This document shows positions 9,673 to 18,994 of a stretch of DNA of 64,000 nucleotides, piece after piece (position 1 is the stretch's first letter; each line of letters begins with the position of its first letter). The stretch is taken from the NCBI GenBank assembly GCA_041399065.1, contig JAWKTN010000005.1, positions 558,001 through 622,000 on the forward strand, written 5' to 3'. The notes under the pieces were generated by a model, which ran no database searches, was not told the DNA's origin, and saw nothing but the letters and a program-made list of their open reading frames with translations. This stretch comes from JAGQPD01 sp020426865. GTDB lineage: Bacteria; Planctomycetota; Planctomycetia; Pirellulales; Pirellulaceae. Position numbers and translations under genes: made by a program.

Positions 9673-9843
9673 GTCATCAACCTGTCAATTAAACCAGAAT
9701 CTCTTGTTGTACGCTGCGATGCAGGGGAATGCCAACCAAACTGCAATTGCTTTTGATCGGGCGAGTCCGATTGTGATGGGCTTGTAGTAGTCGCAGGGGT
9801 AATATTGGTAGTCGAATTCGGGGGTGAGATCCGTCACAGGATA

Positions 9844-12654
9844 TCACTCGGCGCCGCTACTATCCGTGTTGTCATCACCCTCTTCGTGATCATCATCGGT
9901 TGCCTCGTCGTCGCCGCTTTCCATTTCTTCTTGGTCTGCGGACAGATCTGGGGGCCGTGAAGCGGAACGCTCGGACGGTGACGATTGCGGCGAATGTTCT
10001 GTTTCGGCGCTTTCGTCCGTGTCGTCGCGCGGGACCCGTACGACTGCTGCAAGCGTGTCGTCCTCGTCCAGACTCATGATCCGAACGCCCTGAGTATTAC
10101 GTCCGATGATCGAAATATCGCTGACGCGAATCCGTTGCAACTTGCCGCGGGCGGTCATCATGATGATCTCGTCGTCATCTTCCACCCGGGCAATCGCGGT
10201 GACTGGGCCGTTGCGTTTGGTTGTTTTGATATCCCGCAGGCCCTTTCCGCCACGGCGTTGTGTTCGATAGCGGGCTGTTGAACTTTCTGATTCGCCCCCT
10301 TCATCCTCCTGATCGGGAACACTTCCGATACCAAAGGGAGTTCGTTTGCCGTAGCCGTTTTCACAGGTCGTCAGCAGCGTCGCCTGAGGATCGACGACCA
10401 CCATTCCGACCAATTGATCCCCTTCGGCAAGCCCAATTCCTTTGACGCCACTGGTATTGCGACCCATTGGTCGTGCGTCCGATTCGGCAAAGCGAATGGC
10501 CATTCCGCTGCGGGTTGCCAGCAATACCTCGTCACCAGGCTTGGTAACCACGACATCTACCAGTTCGTCATCGTCGCGCAACTTGATGGCGATGATACCA
10601 CCTTTTTTCGGACGGCTGTACGCCTCAAGGGGTGTCTTTTTGACCAGTCCATTGCGTGTGGCCATCATCAAGAAATGACCCGGCAAATCGAAATCGCGCA
10701 CGGCGCGACAGTCCGCGATTTTCTCCCCCTCTTCCAGGTTCAATAGATTCACGATCGCACGCCCGCGACTTTCACGGGACAGCTGAGGCAGGCCATAGAC
10801 CTTCTGCCAATAGACCTTTCCTTTGTTCGTGAAGAACAGCAAGTAGGCGTGCGTGCTGGCGACGAACAAATGCTGGATGGGATCTTCGTCCTCCGTCTTG
10901 GCACCTTTAAGTCCCTTTCCGCCTCGACGTTGAGCGCGATAGACGCTGGCCGGGGTCCGTTTAATGTACCCCTGGTGGCTGATCGATACGACCATCGTCT
11001 CTTCCGTGATCAGGTCTTCCAGGTCGATGTCACCGATCTCCTCGCCGCTGACCTCCGTACGCCGCTCGTCGGCGTAACGCCGTTTGAGCTCACGCAACTC
11101 TTCCTTGATGACATCCAGCAAGTGTTGATCGTCCGACAGCAGGCGGACGTATTCGGCAATCTCATCCAACAGTTTGGCATGTTGGTCCGACAGTTTTTCT
11201 TGTTCGAGATTGACCAATTGGCCCAGCGTCATCCGCAGAATCGCGTCGGCCTGTACGGCCGTCAAATGATACACATCCGCTTGACCGCGTTCGTCGGTAA
11301 ACTGAGCAAATCCGCGTTCGCCTAACGCTCGTTGCAACATCGACGCTGGACACTCGACCCCCATCAATCCGGCCTTGGCCTCGGCCTGCGTCCGCGAACT
11401 GCGGATGATGCGGATGATCTCGTCGATGTTGGCCAACGCCAACAACAATCCTTCGACCGTATGTTTGGTCTTCCGCGCACGAGCCAACAGAAACTGGGTG
11501 CGTCGCCGCAGGACGATCAGCCGGTGACGAATGAATTCTTCCAGCAACGCCTTGAGCGACAGAACGCGAGGCTTGCCATCGACCAGGGCCAATAGGATTA
11601 CCGAGAAGGAATCCTGCAGTGGCGAGAATTGATAGAGCTGATTGAGGACGACGTCCGGATCAGCGTCGCGCTTTAGCTCGATTACCAATCGCACCGGCTC
11701 TTTCAAGTCGCTTTCGTCGCGAATCGCACTGATACCCTTGATGCGATCTTCATTGACCAGGTCGGCAATGCGTTTGACCACACGATCGCGGAACTGCTGG
11801 TAGGGGATTTCTGACACCACAATGCGATTGCGCTTGTTGTGCTCCTCGATGCGTGCTCGAGCTCGCACGACAATCGTGCTGCGACCGGTGTGGTAGCCTT
11901 GCCGGATCCCGTGCTGGCCACAGACGATGCCCCCGGTGGGAAAATCGGGGCCTTTCACGATTTCCAACAGCTCGTCAATCGATACGTCCGGTTGCTCGAT
12001 CACTCGGATCAAGGCGTCGCACACCTCGCCCAAATTGTGCGGTGGGATCGACGTGGCCATGCCAACCGCGATGCCGTTGGCGCCATTGACCAGCAGATTC
12101 GGAAACCGCGACGGCAAGACCGTCGGCTCTGTATTGCGTTCGTCGTACGTCGGGACGAAGTCGACCGTGTCCAGCTTCAAGTCGTCCAGCATCGCCGCGG
12201 CAATTGGCGACAACCTGGCTTCGGTATATCGCATCGCGGCGGGAGGGAGGCCGGCAATCGAACCAAAATTGCCCTGTTTATCAACCAACACGTGCCGCAT
12301 GTTCCATTCCTGGGCCATGCGGACCAGGGTGGGATAGATCACACTTTCGCCGTGCGGATGATAGTTGCCACTGGTATCGCCCGAGATCTTGGCGCATTTG
12401 ACGCGCGCTGCGCCGGGGGAAAGATTCAGATCGTTCATGGCGACCAGAATTCGACGCTGCGACGGCTTCAATCCGTCCCGCACATCGGGCAACGCACGGC
12501 TGACGATGACGCTCATCGCATAGGTGAGATAGCTGTCTTTCAGCTCATCTTCAATCGGAAGATCAAAAATCCGTCCCGCCCCACCGTCGGCTGGAACACC
12601 TCCGTCTGGGGGTTGATTTTCGGGGTCCTTGGGATCGCTGGAATCGGTAGACAA
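9844..12654 (-). CDS. gyrA: DNA gyrase subunit A
   Basis: A 936-residue type IIA topoisomerase subunit that breaks and rejoins DNA during ATP-driven negative supercoiling, with GyrB. The N-terminal breakage-reunion domain has the catalytic Tyr143 in AAMRYTE. The quinolone-determining stretch HPHGESVIYP (99-108) keeps Ser104 (E. coli Ser83) but has Pro108 where E. coli has Asp87. The C-terminal beta-pinwheel carries a canonical GyrA box, QRRGGKG, at 575-581 and a second exact QRRGGKG at 799-805. The last 70 residues are an acidic low-complexity tail. This identifies it as gyrase rather than ParC, which lacks the box. The N-terminal 25 residues are an extra Asp/Pro/Gly-rich extension. Confidence 0.95.
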   Translation of the reverse strand: MSTDSSDPKDPENQPPDGGVPADGGAGRIFDLPIEDELKDSYLTYAMSVIVSRALPDVRDGLKPSQRRILVAMNDLNLSPGAARVKCAKISGDTSGNYHPHGESVIYPTLVRMAQEWNMRHVLVDKQGNFGSIAGLPPAAMRYTEARLSPIAAAMLDDLKLDTVDFVPTYDERNTEPTVLPSRFPNLLVNGANGIAVGMATSIPPHNLGEVCDALIRVIEQPDVSIDELLEIVKGPDFPTGGIVCGQHGIRQGYHTGRSTIVVRARARIEEHNKRNRIVVSEIPYQQFRDRVVKRIADLVNEDRIKGISAIRDESDLKEPVRLVIELKRDADPDVVLNQLYQFSPLQDSFSVILLALVDGKPRVLSLKALLEEFIRHRLIVLRRRTQFLLARARKTKHTVEGLLLALANIDEIIRIIRSSRTQAEAKAGLMGVECPASMLQRALGERGFAQFTDERGQADVYHLTAVQADAILRMTLGQLVNLEQEKLSDQHAKLLDEIAEYVRLLSDDQHLLDVIKEELRELKRRYADERRTEVSGEEIGDIDLEDLITEETMVVSISHQGYIKRTPASVYRAQRRGGKGLKGAKTEDEDPIQHLFVASTHAYLLFFTNKGKVYWQKVYGLPQLSRESRGRAIVNLLNLEEGEKIADCRAVRDFDLPGHFLMMATRNGLVKKTPLEAYSRPKKGGIIAIKLRDDDELVDVVVTKPGDEVLLATRSGMAIRFAESDARPMGRNTSGVKGIGLAEGDQLVGMVVVDPQATLLTTCENGYGKRTPFGIGSVPDQEDEGGESESSTARYRTQRRGGKGLRDIKTTKRNGPVTAIARVEDDDEIIMMTARGKLQRIRVSDISIIGRNTQGVRIMSLDEDDTLAAVVRVPRDDTDESAETEHSPQSSPSERSASRPPDLSADQEEMESGDDEATDDDHEEGDDNTDSSGAE

Positions 12655-12744
12655 GCGTCAGTCCTTTCCGAGGAACAAATCGGTATCAGGCAAACCCGTA
12701 ATCTACCACTTTTACTGCCGCGTCTCAACGGGCCAAACCCCTAT

Positions 12745-12774
12745 TTGGACAGTTGCAAGTTGTTACTATAGAAT
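12745..12774 (+). promoter_or_regulatory. Possible sigma-70-like promoter
   Basis: TTGGAC (12745-12750) and TAGAAT (12769-12774) are separated by 18 bp in the divergent gyrA/phosphatase spacer and point toward the gene at 12849. The -10 match is good and the -35 match moderate. Planctomycete promoter consensus is not well enough known to me to be sure. Confidence 0.3.
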
Positions 12775-12848
12775 AAGTTGCGGCGTCTTGTGGCGCCTCA
12801 TCGAACCCCCGCCCACTTACCATCCCTCATGCAAACGAAAGGATCGCC

Positions 12849-13823
12849 ATGGTCCGCCAACGGATTCGATTTCTCCCGGCTCTGGCAGCAATCGTTCCCA
12901 CAATCTGCTGCGTTGCCGCGGTCGCATTTTTCGCCTCATCTGTCACAGCGCAAGTAACCACTGAGGCCTCCGTTGCGTTGGCTTCGGGTGCCGACGACAC
13001 GCTCAAGGTCATGACATTCAATATTCGCTACGACAATCCTGGCGATGGACAAGACAGCTGGCCCCATCGTCGTGACTGGGTCGCCGAAATCGTCGCCCGC
13101 GAGCAACCCGATCTGGTCGGTTTCCAAGAAGCGTTGCGTCACCTGGTCGACGACCTCGCAAAACGCTTGCCCAACTATCAATGGCACGGTGTTGGACGTG
13201 ACGATGGCAAGGATCAAGGGGAATTTGGGCCGGTGTTTGTCAACAAAGACCGTTGGCAACTGACAAAGAAAGGCCAGTACTGGCTGTCGACTCAGCCCGA
13301 CCAGCCCGGTCGACTCGATTGGAACGCCGCCTGTGCCCGCATGGTCACCTGGGTCGATGTCCAATCCAACCTCACGCACCGCGTGATTCGCTTCTGCAAT
13401 ACGCACTGGGATCATCGTAGCGAAGAAGCTCGGCAACAAAGCGCTCAACTCATTCGACGCAAGTTACAAGACGATGGTGGCCATGACCTGGTGCTCGTTG
13501 GCGATTTCAACAGTCTGCCAACATCGACCGCCATCCAAGCTCTTGTCGCACCCGTCCTCGCCAATGATTCACAACAAGCTCAACCGACAGCCCCACTCCG
13601 TGATACGTACACGTTGGTTGACGACCAGCACCGCAAGGGACCTGATTCCACTTGGAACGGCTTCCAACGCGTCGTCCCCGGACGCCGCATCGATTTTGTT
13701 TTCGTCAGCCCGAAATGGAAGGTCGACCAGTACGCGATCCTCGACGACCAGAAGGAAGGGCACTTTCCCTCCGATCACTTGCCCGTTACCAGTGTGATCA
13801 GACTGCCAGGGATATTGCCGTAA
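12849..13823 (+). CDS. Exported endonuclease/exonuclease/phosphatase family protein
   Basis: 324 residues with an N-terminal signal peptide (hydrophobic stretch about 8-33, likely cleavage after TAQ). The mature part is an EEP (DNase I-like) fold. Visible catalytic motifs are MTFNIRYDN with the metal-site Asn, GFQEA with the Glu, THWDHRSEEAR, LVGDFNSLP with the Asp/Asn pair, and the terminal SDHLPV with the Asp-His pair. The family cleaves phosphodiesters or phosphomonoesters, and exported planctomycete members are usually annotated only at family level. It is a single gene divergent from gyrA. Whether the substrate is nucleic acid, sphingolipid or inositol phosphate cannot be told from sequence. 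Confidence 0.88.
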   Translation: MVRQRIRFLPALAAIVPTICCVAAVAFFASSVTAQVTTEASVALASGADDTLKVMTFNIRYDNPGDGQDSWPHRRDWVAEIVAREQPDLVGFQEALRHLVDDLAKRLPNYQWHGVGRDDGKDQGEFGPVFVNKDRWQLTKKGQYWLSTQPDQPGRLDWNAACARMVTWVDVQSNLTHRVIRFCNTHWDHRSEEARQQSAQLIRRKLQDDGGHDLVLVGDFNSLPTSTAIQALVAPVLANDSQQAQPTAPLRDTYTLVDDQHRKGPDSTWNGFQRVVPGRRIDFVFVSPKWKVDQYAILDDQKEGHFPSDHLPVTSVIRLPGILP

Positions 13824-13905
13824 GAATGTCGTGAAGCAATCGGTCGGCCCGTTGCTTGCTGTGTTCTAACGTGCCGGGCCACAGTCAGAGGAGAACAGTG
13901 CCGAT

Positions 13906-14097
13906 TCAGCGGGGCGCATTCCACCAGGGGAACGAACCATAACTGTTGAGCTCAAGGTAAAGCATCAAACATGCCAGGGATACTGCCGCCAGCGACATAA
14001 ATAGCATGACATGATAGATATCGGTCTGTGGCTTAGGGCCGACTGCTAACGCAGCTTTTTTGGCCTTGGGCTTTTTAGCCGAGCTTCGTCGTGACAT
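13906..14097 (-). CDS. Small membrane protein downstream of the coiled-coil gene
   Basis: 63 residues: a Lys/Ser/Arg-rich cytoplasmic N-terminus (1-20), one transmembrane segment (about 28-48) and a short outer tail. Its ATG at 14097 overlaps the 3' end of the preceding gene by 23 bp, which suggests coupled expression and a shared complex. I do not recognise a family. Confidence 0.55.
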   Translation of the reverse strand: MSRRSSAKKPKAKKAALAVGPKPQTDIYHVMLFMSLAAVSLACLMLYLELNSYGSFPWWNAPR

Positions 14098-14914
14098 GAT
14101 CGCCCTCCTGAATTTGTTCCTGCAGATACTGCGGTACGACCTTGCCTACCGAACGATCCGGATTGGTATCGGTCACAATAATACGCCCGACGTACACGCC
14201 ATTGCCGCGGTAAACGTCCAACGTGTGTCCCTTCTTCACGCCGTCGTGCCATCCAAGGTCCACTTCAATTAAATCATTGCTGCGAACCATCGTCACACGG
14301 CCCTCAACCGGTTCCGGAATCCGTTCGACGTCGTCGGCCGGACTGAGCCCGTTACGACGCATCACTTTGGTCATCCTGGTCGTTGCGTCCTCCAATTCTT
14401 GATTGCGTTCAGTCAAGCGAGTAATCACGCCCTGACGTTGATTGTTCGTGTCCGTCAATTGGATAACGTTTGCCAGCTGCTTGTCGCGATCGGCCTGTGC
14501 TGTCAGAATCTCATCGCGTAACTGCGATACTTCCTGCTTCAGTCGCTGATTGTTGTCTTCCGCCTGTGCCAATGTGGCAATCGCTTGCTGATGCTGAGCC
14601 TGTAAGTCGCTGAATTCTTTTTCCTTCGTCGTCAGCTCGTCGCGATACTGCCGAGCCCGAGTTTCGTTCACGGCCAATACCTGACGACGTGCCGCACGCT
14701 CCATCTCCAGACTGTTCTGCAGCTCCGTGATCTCGTTCGTCTTCTGTTCTGTCTCATTGCGGGCCAACTGCAATTTCTGTTGCAGACCTGTCGTCGGGTT
14801 CGTAACGGCGTCACGCCAATTGCGATGCGTTGCATACACCGCCATCGACAAACCCATGAATAGGACACTCATCACAAAGATGATTACGATGCAAACTTTG
14901 CCCAACAGCGTCAT
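14075..14914 (-). CDS. Membrane-anchored coiled-coil protein
   Basis: 279 residues. A single N-terminal transmembrane segment (about 5-27) is followed by a long coiled coil (about 43-185) rich in Gln, Glu and Leu. A C-terminal globular beta-domain (about 200-279) contains VTMVRSNDLIEVDLGWHDGVKKGHTLDVYRG. That last domain resembles the small beta-barrel after the coiled coil in MreC-like or flagellar assembly proteins, but this is only a likeness. It overlaps a 63-residue membrane protein gene. A structural envelope role is plausible; function unknown. Confidence 0.7.
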   Translation of the reverse strand: MTLLGKVCIVIIFVMSVLFMGLSMAVYATHRNWRDAVTNPTTGLQQKLQLARNETEQKTNEITELQNSLEMERAARRQVLAVNETRARQYRDELTTKEKEFSDLQAQHQQAIATLAQAEDNNQRLKQEVSQLRDEILTAQADRDKQLANVIQLTDTNNQRQGVITRLTERNQELEDATTRMTKVMRRNGLSPADDVERIPEPVEGRVTMVRSNDLIEVDLGWHDGVKKGHTLDVYRGNGVYVGRIIVTDTNPDRSVGKVVPQYLQEQIQEGDHVTTKLG

Positions 14915-15115
14915 GATCGACGTTCCTCTCGGATTCCAAACGAAAACGAACCGTGCCCCCGCTGGGAGCTAGGCGATAGGGGATAAGCCTGTTCCGCTTC
15001 TTACATTCTTCTATGCAGCTGCCGCCGCTCGGTATCCACTCAGTATAGTTACGGCCGTTTCCGCATGTCAATGAATTCTGGTATTTCAGGGGGAATGCGG
15101 GAGCTGGAGGGGCTG

Positions 15116-16801
15116 TTAAGCCGGATTTTCGGCCATTTTCGGCCCCTTGCCGGCCGCCGCTCGACCCGTCCACACTTCCGACAGTCCCAACACCAGCGAA
15201 AATGCCAGGCAGGCCGCTGCCGGCCAGTCGCCCAGGACGCCATAGAGCGACCGCCGTGAATCGGCCGCCACCGTCGCCAGAATCGTGTCGGTAGCGTGCC
15301 GCTTGCCAACCGCTTCCAGCCGGCCATCGGCATCAATCCAGGCCGAAAAACCTGTGTTGGCCGCCACCAACGCCGGACATCGATTCTCCACCGCCCGGAA
15401 GATGCCACACGCCAAGTGCAGATCCAACTCGCTCGATCCCCAAAACCACCCGTCGTTGCTTAGCGTGATCATCATGTCCACCTGCTGGCCCGATCGACGC
15501 AGCTCTTCAAGCTGCCGACGCACCAGGTGGGGGACGGTATTCTCGTAGCAAATGTTGGTCGATCCTTTGAGTGGTCCCACGTCAATGGACAACGGCTGGC
15601 GGCCAGGAGTTAGCCCGCTACCCATCGGAGTCAAGTGATATAACCAAGGGAAGATGTTTCCCAACGGGACATATTCGCCGAACATCACCGGATGCATCTT
15701 GTGGTATTGCCCCAAAAGCCTGCCGTCTGCATCGAACCACAAGGCCGCGTTGTATCGCTGGTCCTCGCTGCCAACCAAATGGTCCGCTGCACTGCCTACC
15801 AGGATTGGAGAACGCAACAAGGATGTTACGTACCTGGCTTTCTCTCGCGAATGGCGCGCCAAGCGACTCACATGTGCGGTAAACTCCTCCTCCGTTCCCT
15901 GCCATTCCGGCGGCGGTTGAAGCGGGGTCTCGTAGGTGATCCAGGGCAATTCGTAGGTGAACATCGATTCGGGCCACAGAATCAGGTCTACCTCTCCATG
16001 CTCGGCCACGAATCGCTGCGACAGCTGCAGATATTGCTCGAACGCCTTGCGGCTTTCGTGCGGGTCCTCAAACGTCGTATCGACGACCCCTTGGATCACA
16101 CCCACCCGTGCCACTCGCGTCCGATCCTGGGTCTTCGCTCCTTGCATGGCGTAGCTTCCGTAGAGCCACACAGCGCAAATGATGGCGGGTACCAGGACGA
16201 CCGACAACGGCATGCGCCTGTCCTGCCAATAGTGAATGATCGATCTGGTTGCGATCGAACTGCTCAACATCATGACGAACCCGACCGCATAAGCGCCGCC
16301 GATGTCCGCCAGCTGGATCAGCTGGGGAACGGCAACTTGCGTATGAGCCAACAGCGCAATGGAAAATCCAGATAGGAGATACAAACGCAACAGTTCCAGG
16401 CCACACCAGACGACCGGCGCCGCTACCACCACCGGTATCCGCCAACGATGCACCGCCGTTCGCACCAACCATACGAATAACGGTAGGTAAACTGCCAAGT
16501 ATCCCGCCAATGCCAGCCAACCAAAATACGCGCTCCAGTGCGGCAACCTGACCCACTGAAGTGTCAACAGCCAGTGAATGCCACCGGCCGCGTACAGCTG
16601 CCAATACGGCCGCCGTCCCGGTAAGCTCGGCAAGGCAGCGATCGTGATCCAAAAGATAGGGGCCACCCACGCCAGCGGCCACCAACCCAGGGGCGGAAAA
16701 CTAAGCCATAAAAGAATGCCACCCACACACGCCAGCTGAAACGTGCGAAGGCTTCCAGATTGCATCGCTAGCGTTGTGGTTGGTCTTGTCGTGGTATTCA
16801 T
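15116..16801 (-). CDS. lnt: Apolipoprotein N-acyltransferase
   Basis: A 561-residue inner-membrane enzyme that adds the third acyl chain to the N-terminal Cys of lipoproteins. Six or so transmembrane helices (about 20-215) are followed by a periplasmic nitrilase-fold domain. The Glu-Lys-Cys triad is visible as Glu278 (LILWPES), Lys368 (QYHKMHPVMFGEYVP) and Cys418 (NICYENTVP). A last hydrophobic segment lies near the C-terminus. Length is slightly above the E. coli enzyme. Its presence fits the predicted lipoprotein at 53.5-54.0 kb. The ATG at 16801 gives an N-terminal extension of about 17 polar residues, so an internal start is possible. Confidence 0.93.
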   Translation of the reverse strand: MNTTTRPTTTLAMQSGSLRTFQLACVGGILLWLSFPPLGWWPLAWVAPIFWITIAALPSLPGRRPYWQLYAAGGIHWLLTLQWVRLPHWSAYFGWLALAGYLAVYLPLFVWLVRTAVHRWRIPVVVAAPVVWCGLELLRLYLLSGFSIALLAHTQVAVPQLIQLADIGGAYAVGFVMMLSSSIATRSIIHYWQDRRMPLSVVLVPAIICAVWLYGSYAMQGAKTQDRTRVARVGVIQGVVDTTFEDPHESRKAFEQYLQLSQRFVAEHGEVDLILWPESMFTYELPWITYETPLQPPPEWQGTEEEFTAHVSRLARHSREKARYVTSLLRSPILVGSAADHLVGSEDQRYNAALWFDADGRLLGQYHKMHPVMFGEYVPLGNIFPWLYHLTPMGSGLTPGRQPLSIDVGPLKGSTNICYENTVPHLVRRQLEELRRSGQQVDMMITLSNDGWFWGSSELDLHLACGIFRAVENRCPALVAANTGFSAWIDADGRLEAVGKRHATDTILATVAADSRRSLYGVLGDWPAAACLAFSLVLGLSEVWTGRAAAGKGPKMAENPA

Positions 16802-16899
16802 GTCCTTTGAGTAATTTGCTTTCCGTGCTCGGCGATCGAAGGGGCTCTGTACACAACCATTTTTGACGGCCCCCCCTAATTCTCAAAACCCATAACCAG

Positions 16900-18174
16900 C
16901 TAAATTCCTAATCCGCTACCGCCCAGAAACTGAAATTCAATCGGATCACCTGGCTCCAGCCGCGGTGGATCGCCGGTGAGGATAGCCAAACAGTTGGCTG
17001 CCGACATCGTTCGCAAATCCGCCGAACCTTTCCATGGCAGCAGCTTGACGGACCATCCTGTCGTCCTGTTCGCGTGAGCAACCGCCGGATGGTACATGAC
17101 TCGATCGCCGTGATGCTCGTATTGGCTCTCCAGGCGTCCCGCATGCGGTTGGGCCGTGGTTGCTGTCAATCCCATCAGTTTTGCCAACGCCGGGCGGACG
17201 AACAGCTCGAAACAGACAAGGCCACTTACCGGATTCCCCGGAAGACCAAAGACCAGGCAGCCACTGCGTTTGACAGGTGTCTGTTGTTTTCCAAACCAGA
17301 TAGGCTTGCCCGGTTTGACTCGCACCTTATGGAAAACCTGTTCGACACCCAGTTCCTTAAGTACGGATGGGACCAGATCCAGCACGCCCGCCGAAACACC
17401 TCCGCTAATCAGCAAGACGTCCGCAGCCAATCCTTGTTCGATGAACTGCCGAAGAGACTTGTGTGTGTCTCTAGCGATTCCGAGGTCGGCGCAATCGGCA
17501 CCACAGACCGTCGCCAGTGCTTGCAGCATCGGTCCGTTGGTATTGCGTATCTGTCCCGCGGCCGGACGCGTGCGGCATTCAACGAGTTCATCTCCCGTCG
17601 CCAACACGGCCACTTTGGGCCGCCGCACAACGTCAACAACGCCGCGACCGACCTCGGCCAACACGCCGACGAGCGGTGGCGTAATGACTTGGCCGCGGCT
17701 GGCCATCTTCTCGCCGACGGCAAACGACGCTGCTTGTCGCATGATGTTCTGTCCCGACCGCACGAGTTGTTCCCCAACCGTTACACTCGTCGGCATCGCG
17801 CCGCCCAGGAATGACGCTGGGGAGTTATTGTGCGTCGCGGCAGTCTCCTCCCACATCACCACCGCATCCGCTCCACCTGGCATCGGCGCGCCGGTCATGA
17901 TTTGACTGCATGTCCCCTCGGTCACTTCCAGATGCGGATTATCACCCGCGACAATTCGTTCCACAACTCGAAACGTCCCCGAGCCGGCGCGGACGTCCGC
18001 CGCTCGCAATGCGTAGCCATCGACAATCGCCTTGTCGTGCGGCGGGGAATCGATATCGGCGACGATGTCCTCCGCCAGTACGCTCCCCAACGCTTCGTGA
18101 AGATCAACGGTGAAGCGGTCTAACTCGTCCGTGCGCGACCGTATTGCTTCCAGAGCAACGTCGATGTCGATCAT
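16900..18174 (-). CDS. moeA: Molybdopterin molybdenumtransferase
   Basis: A 424-residue enzyme that inserts molybdate into adenylylated molybdopterin. Family features are PPHDKAIVDGYALRA near the N-terminus, QIMTGAPMPGGADAVV, VLATGDELVE, GQIRNTNGPML, the LISGGVSAGVLD MPT-binding loop and VFGLPGNPVS. The ATG at 18174 overlaps the stop of the upstream amidotransferase gene as ATGA; a TTG twelve bases further up is less likely. Only this one step of molybdenum cofactor synthesis is present in the window. Confidence 0.93.
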   Translation of the reverse strand: MIDIDVALEAIRSRTDELDRFTVDLHEALGSVLAEDIVADIDSPPHDKAIVDGYALRAADVRAGSGTFRVVERIVAGDNPHLEVTEGTCSQIMTGAPMPGGADAVVMWEETAATHNNSPASFLGGAMPTSVTVGEQLVRSGQNIMRQAASFAVGEKMASRGQVITPPLVGVLAEVGRGVVDVVRRPKVAVLATGDELVECRTRPAAGQIRNTNGPMLQALATVCGADCADLGIARDTHKSLRQFIEQGLAADVLLISGGVSAGVLDLVPSVLKELGVEQVFHKVRVKPGKPIWFGKQQTPVKRSGCLVFGLPGNPVSGLVCFELFVRPALAKLMGLTATTAQPHAGRLESQYEHHGDRVMYHPAVAHANRTTGWSVKLLPWKGSADLRTMSAANCLAILTGDPPRLEPGDPIEFQFLGGSGLGI

Positions 18175-18767
18175 GTTAACGGCCAATGCATGTCGAGGAA
18201 ATTACGGAGCATCCGCGGCCCCTCGACCGTAAGAAAACTCTCGGGATGGAATTGCACGCCAATTAATGGATAATCGCGATGCCGAACGGCCATGATCTCG
18301 CGCTGACCCTCTGGGCCGTCGCACCATGCACTGACATCGAATTCCGCTGACAATGTATCCGGATCAATCACCAGACTATGGTATCGCGTGGCAATCATCG
18401 GGCTGTCAATGCCGGCGAAAATCCCCTTTCCGTCGTGGTAGATGTGGTCGGTCTTGCCGTGCATCAACCGCTTGGCTCGAACAATCGTTCCCCCCGTCGC
18501 TTGGCCAATTGACTGATGCCCTAAACAGACGCCCAGAATCGGCAACTTGCCCGCGAATCGTTCGACACATGCGACGGAAATTCCCGCTTCGTTGGGCGTA
18601 CAGGGCCCTGGCGAGATAATCAAATGGGTCGGATTCATCCCCGTGATCGATTCGACATCGATCTTGTCATTGCGAAAAACGCGGATCTCCAAGGACGCGT
18701 CGATCTCGCCCAATCGCTGTACCAGGTTGTAAGTAAACGAATCGTAATTATCGATCAGAACAATCAT
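18171..18767 (-). CDS. pabA: Anthranilate/aminodeoxychorismate synthase glutamine amidotransferase
   Basis: A 198-residue class I glutamine amidotransferase supplying ammonia to anthranilate or 4-amino-4-deoxychorismate synthase. Motifs are LIDNYDSFTYNL at the start, ISPGPCTPNEAG for the oxyanion loop, GVCLGHQ with the nucleophilic Cys (about 79), and GVQFHPES with the His-Glu pair. PabA and TrpG cannot be separated on sequence alone, and many bacteria use one amidotransferase for both. It overlaps moeA by four bases. No chorismate-binding partner subunit lies next to it. Confidence 0.88.
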   Translation of the reverse strand: MIVLIDNYDSFTYNLVQRLGEIDASLEIRVFRNDKIDVESITGMNPTHLIISPGPCTPNEAGISVACVERFAGKLPILGVCLGHQSIGQATGGTIVRAKRLMHGKTDHIYHDGKGIFAGIDSPMIATRYHSLVIDPDTLSAEFDVSAWCDGPEGQREIMAVRHRDYPLIGVQFHPESFLTVEGPRMLRNFLDMHWPLT

Positions 18768-18994
18768 GCAATGCTGTCATCGAAGTGATTCCGTCGACGC
18801 CAGGTACCCCGGACGATTAGGTACCCCGGACAACAACGACTGGGGCTGCTAGCAACAAAAACGCAAGTATAGCGGCCCGGTGGCGTAAAGAAAATCTCTG
18901 GTGCGAAATGACCGGTTCGGCGAAGATACCTGCTGGGATGGTCGATGAACCACTGTGACGATTGGGGAGTGACGATTGGGGAGGATCCACGCTT

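Noticed and set aside
11839..12771. 310-residue open frame on plus opposite gyrA
   Set aside because: Antisense to the conserved breakage-reunion domain of gyrase.
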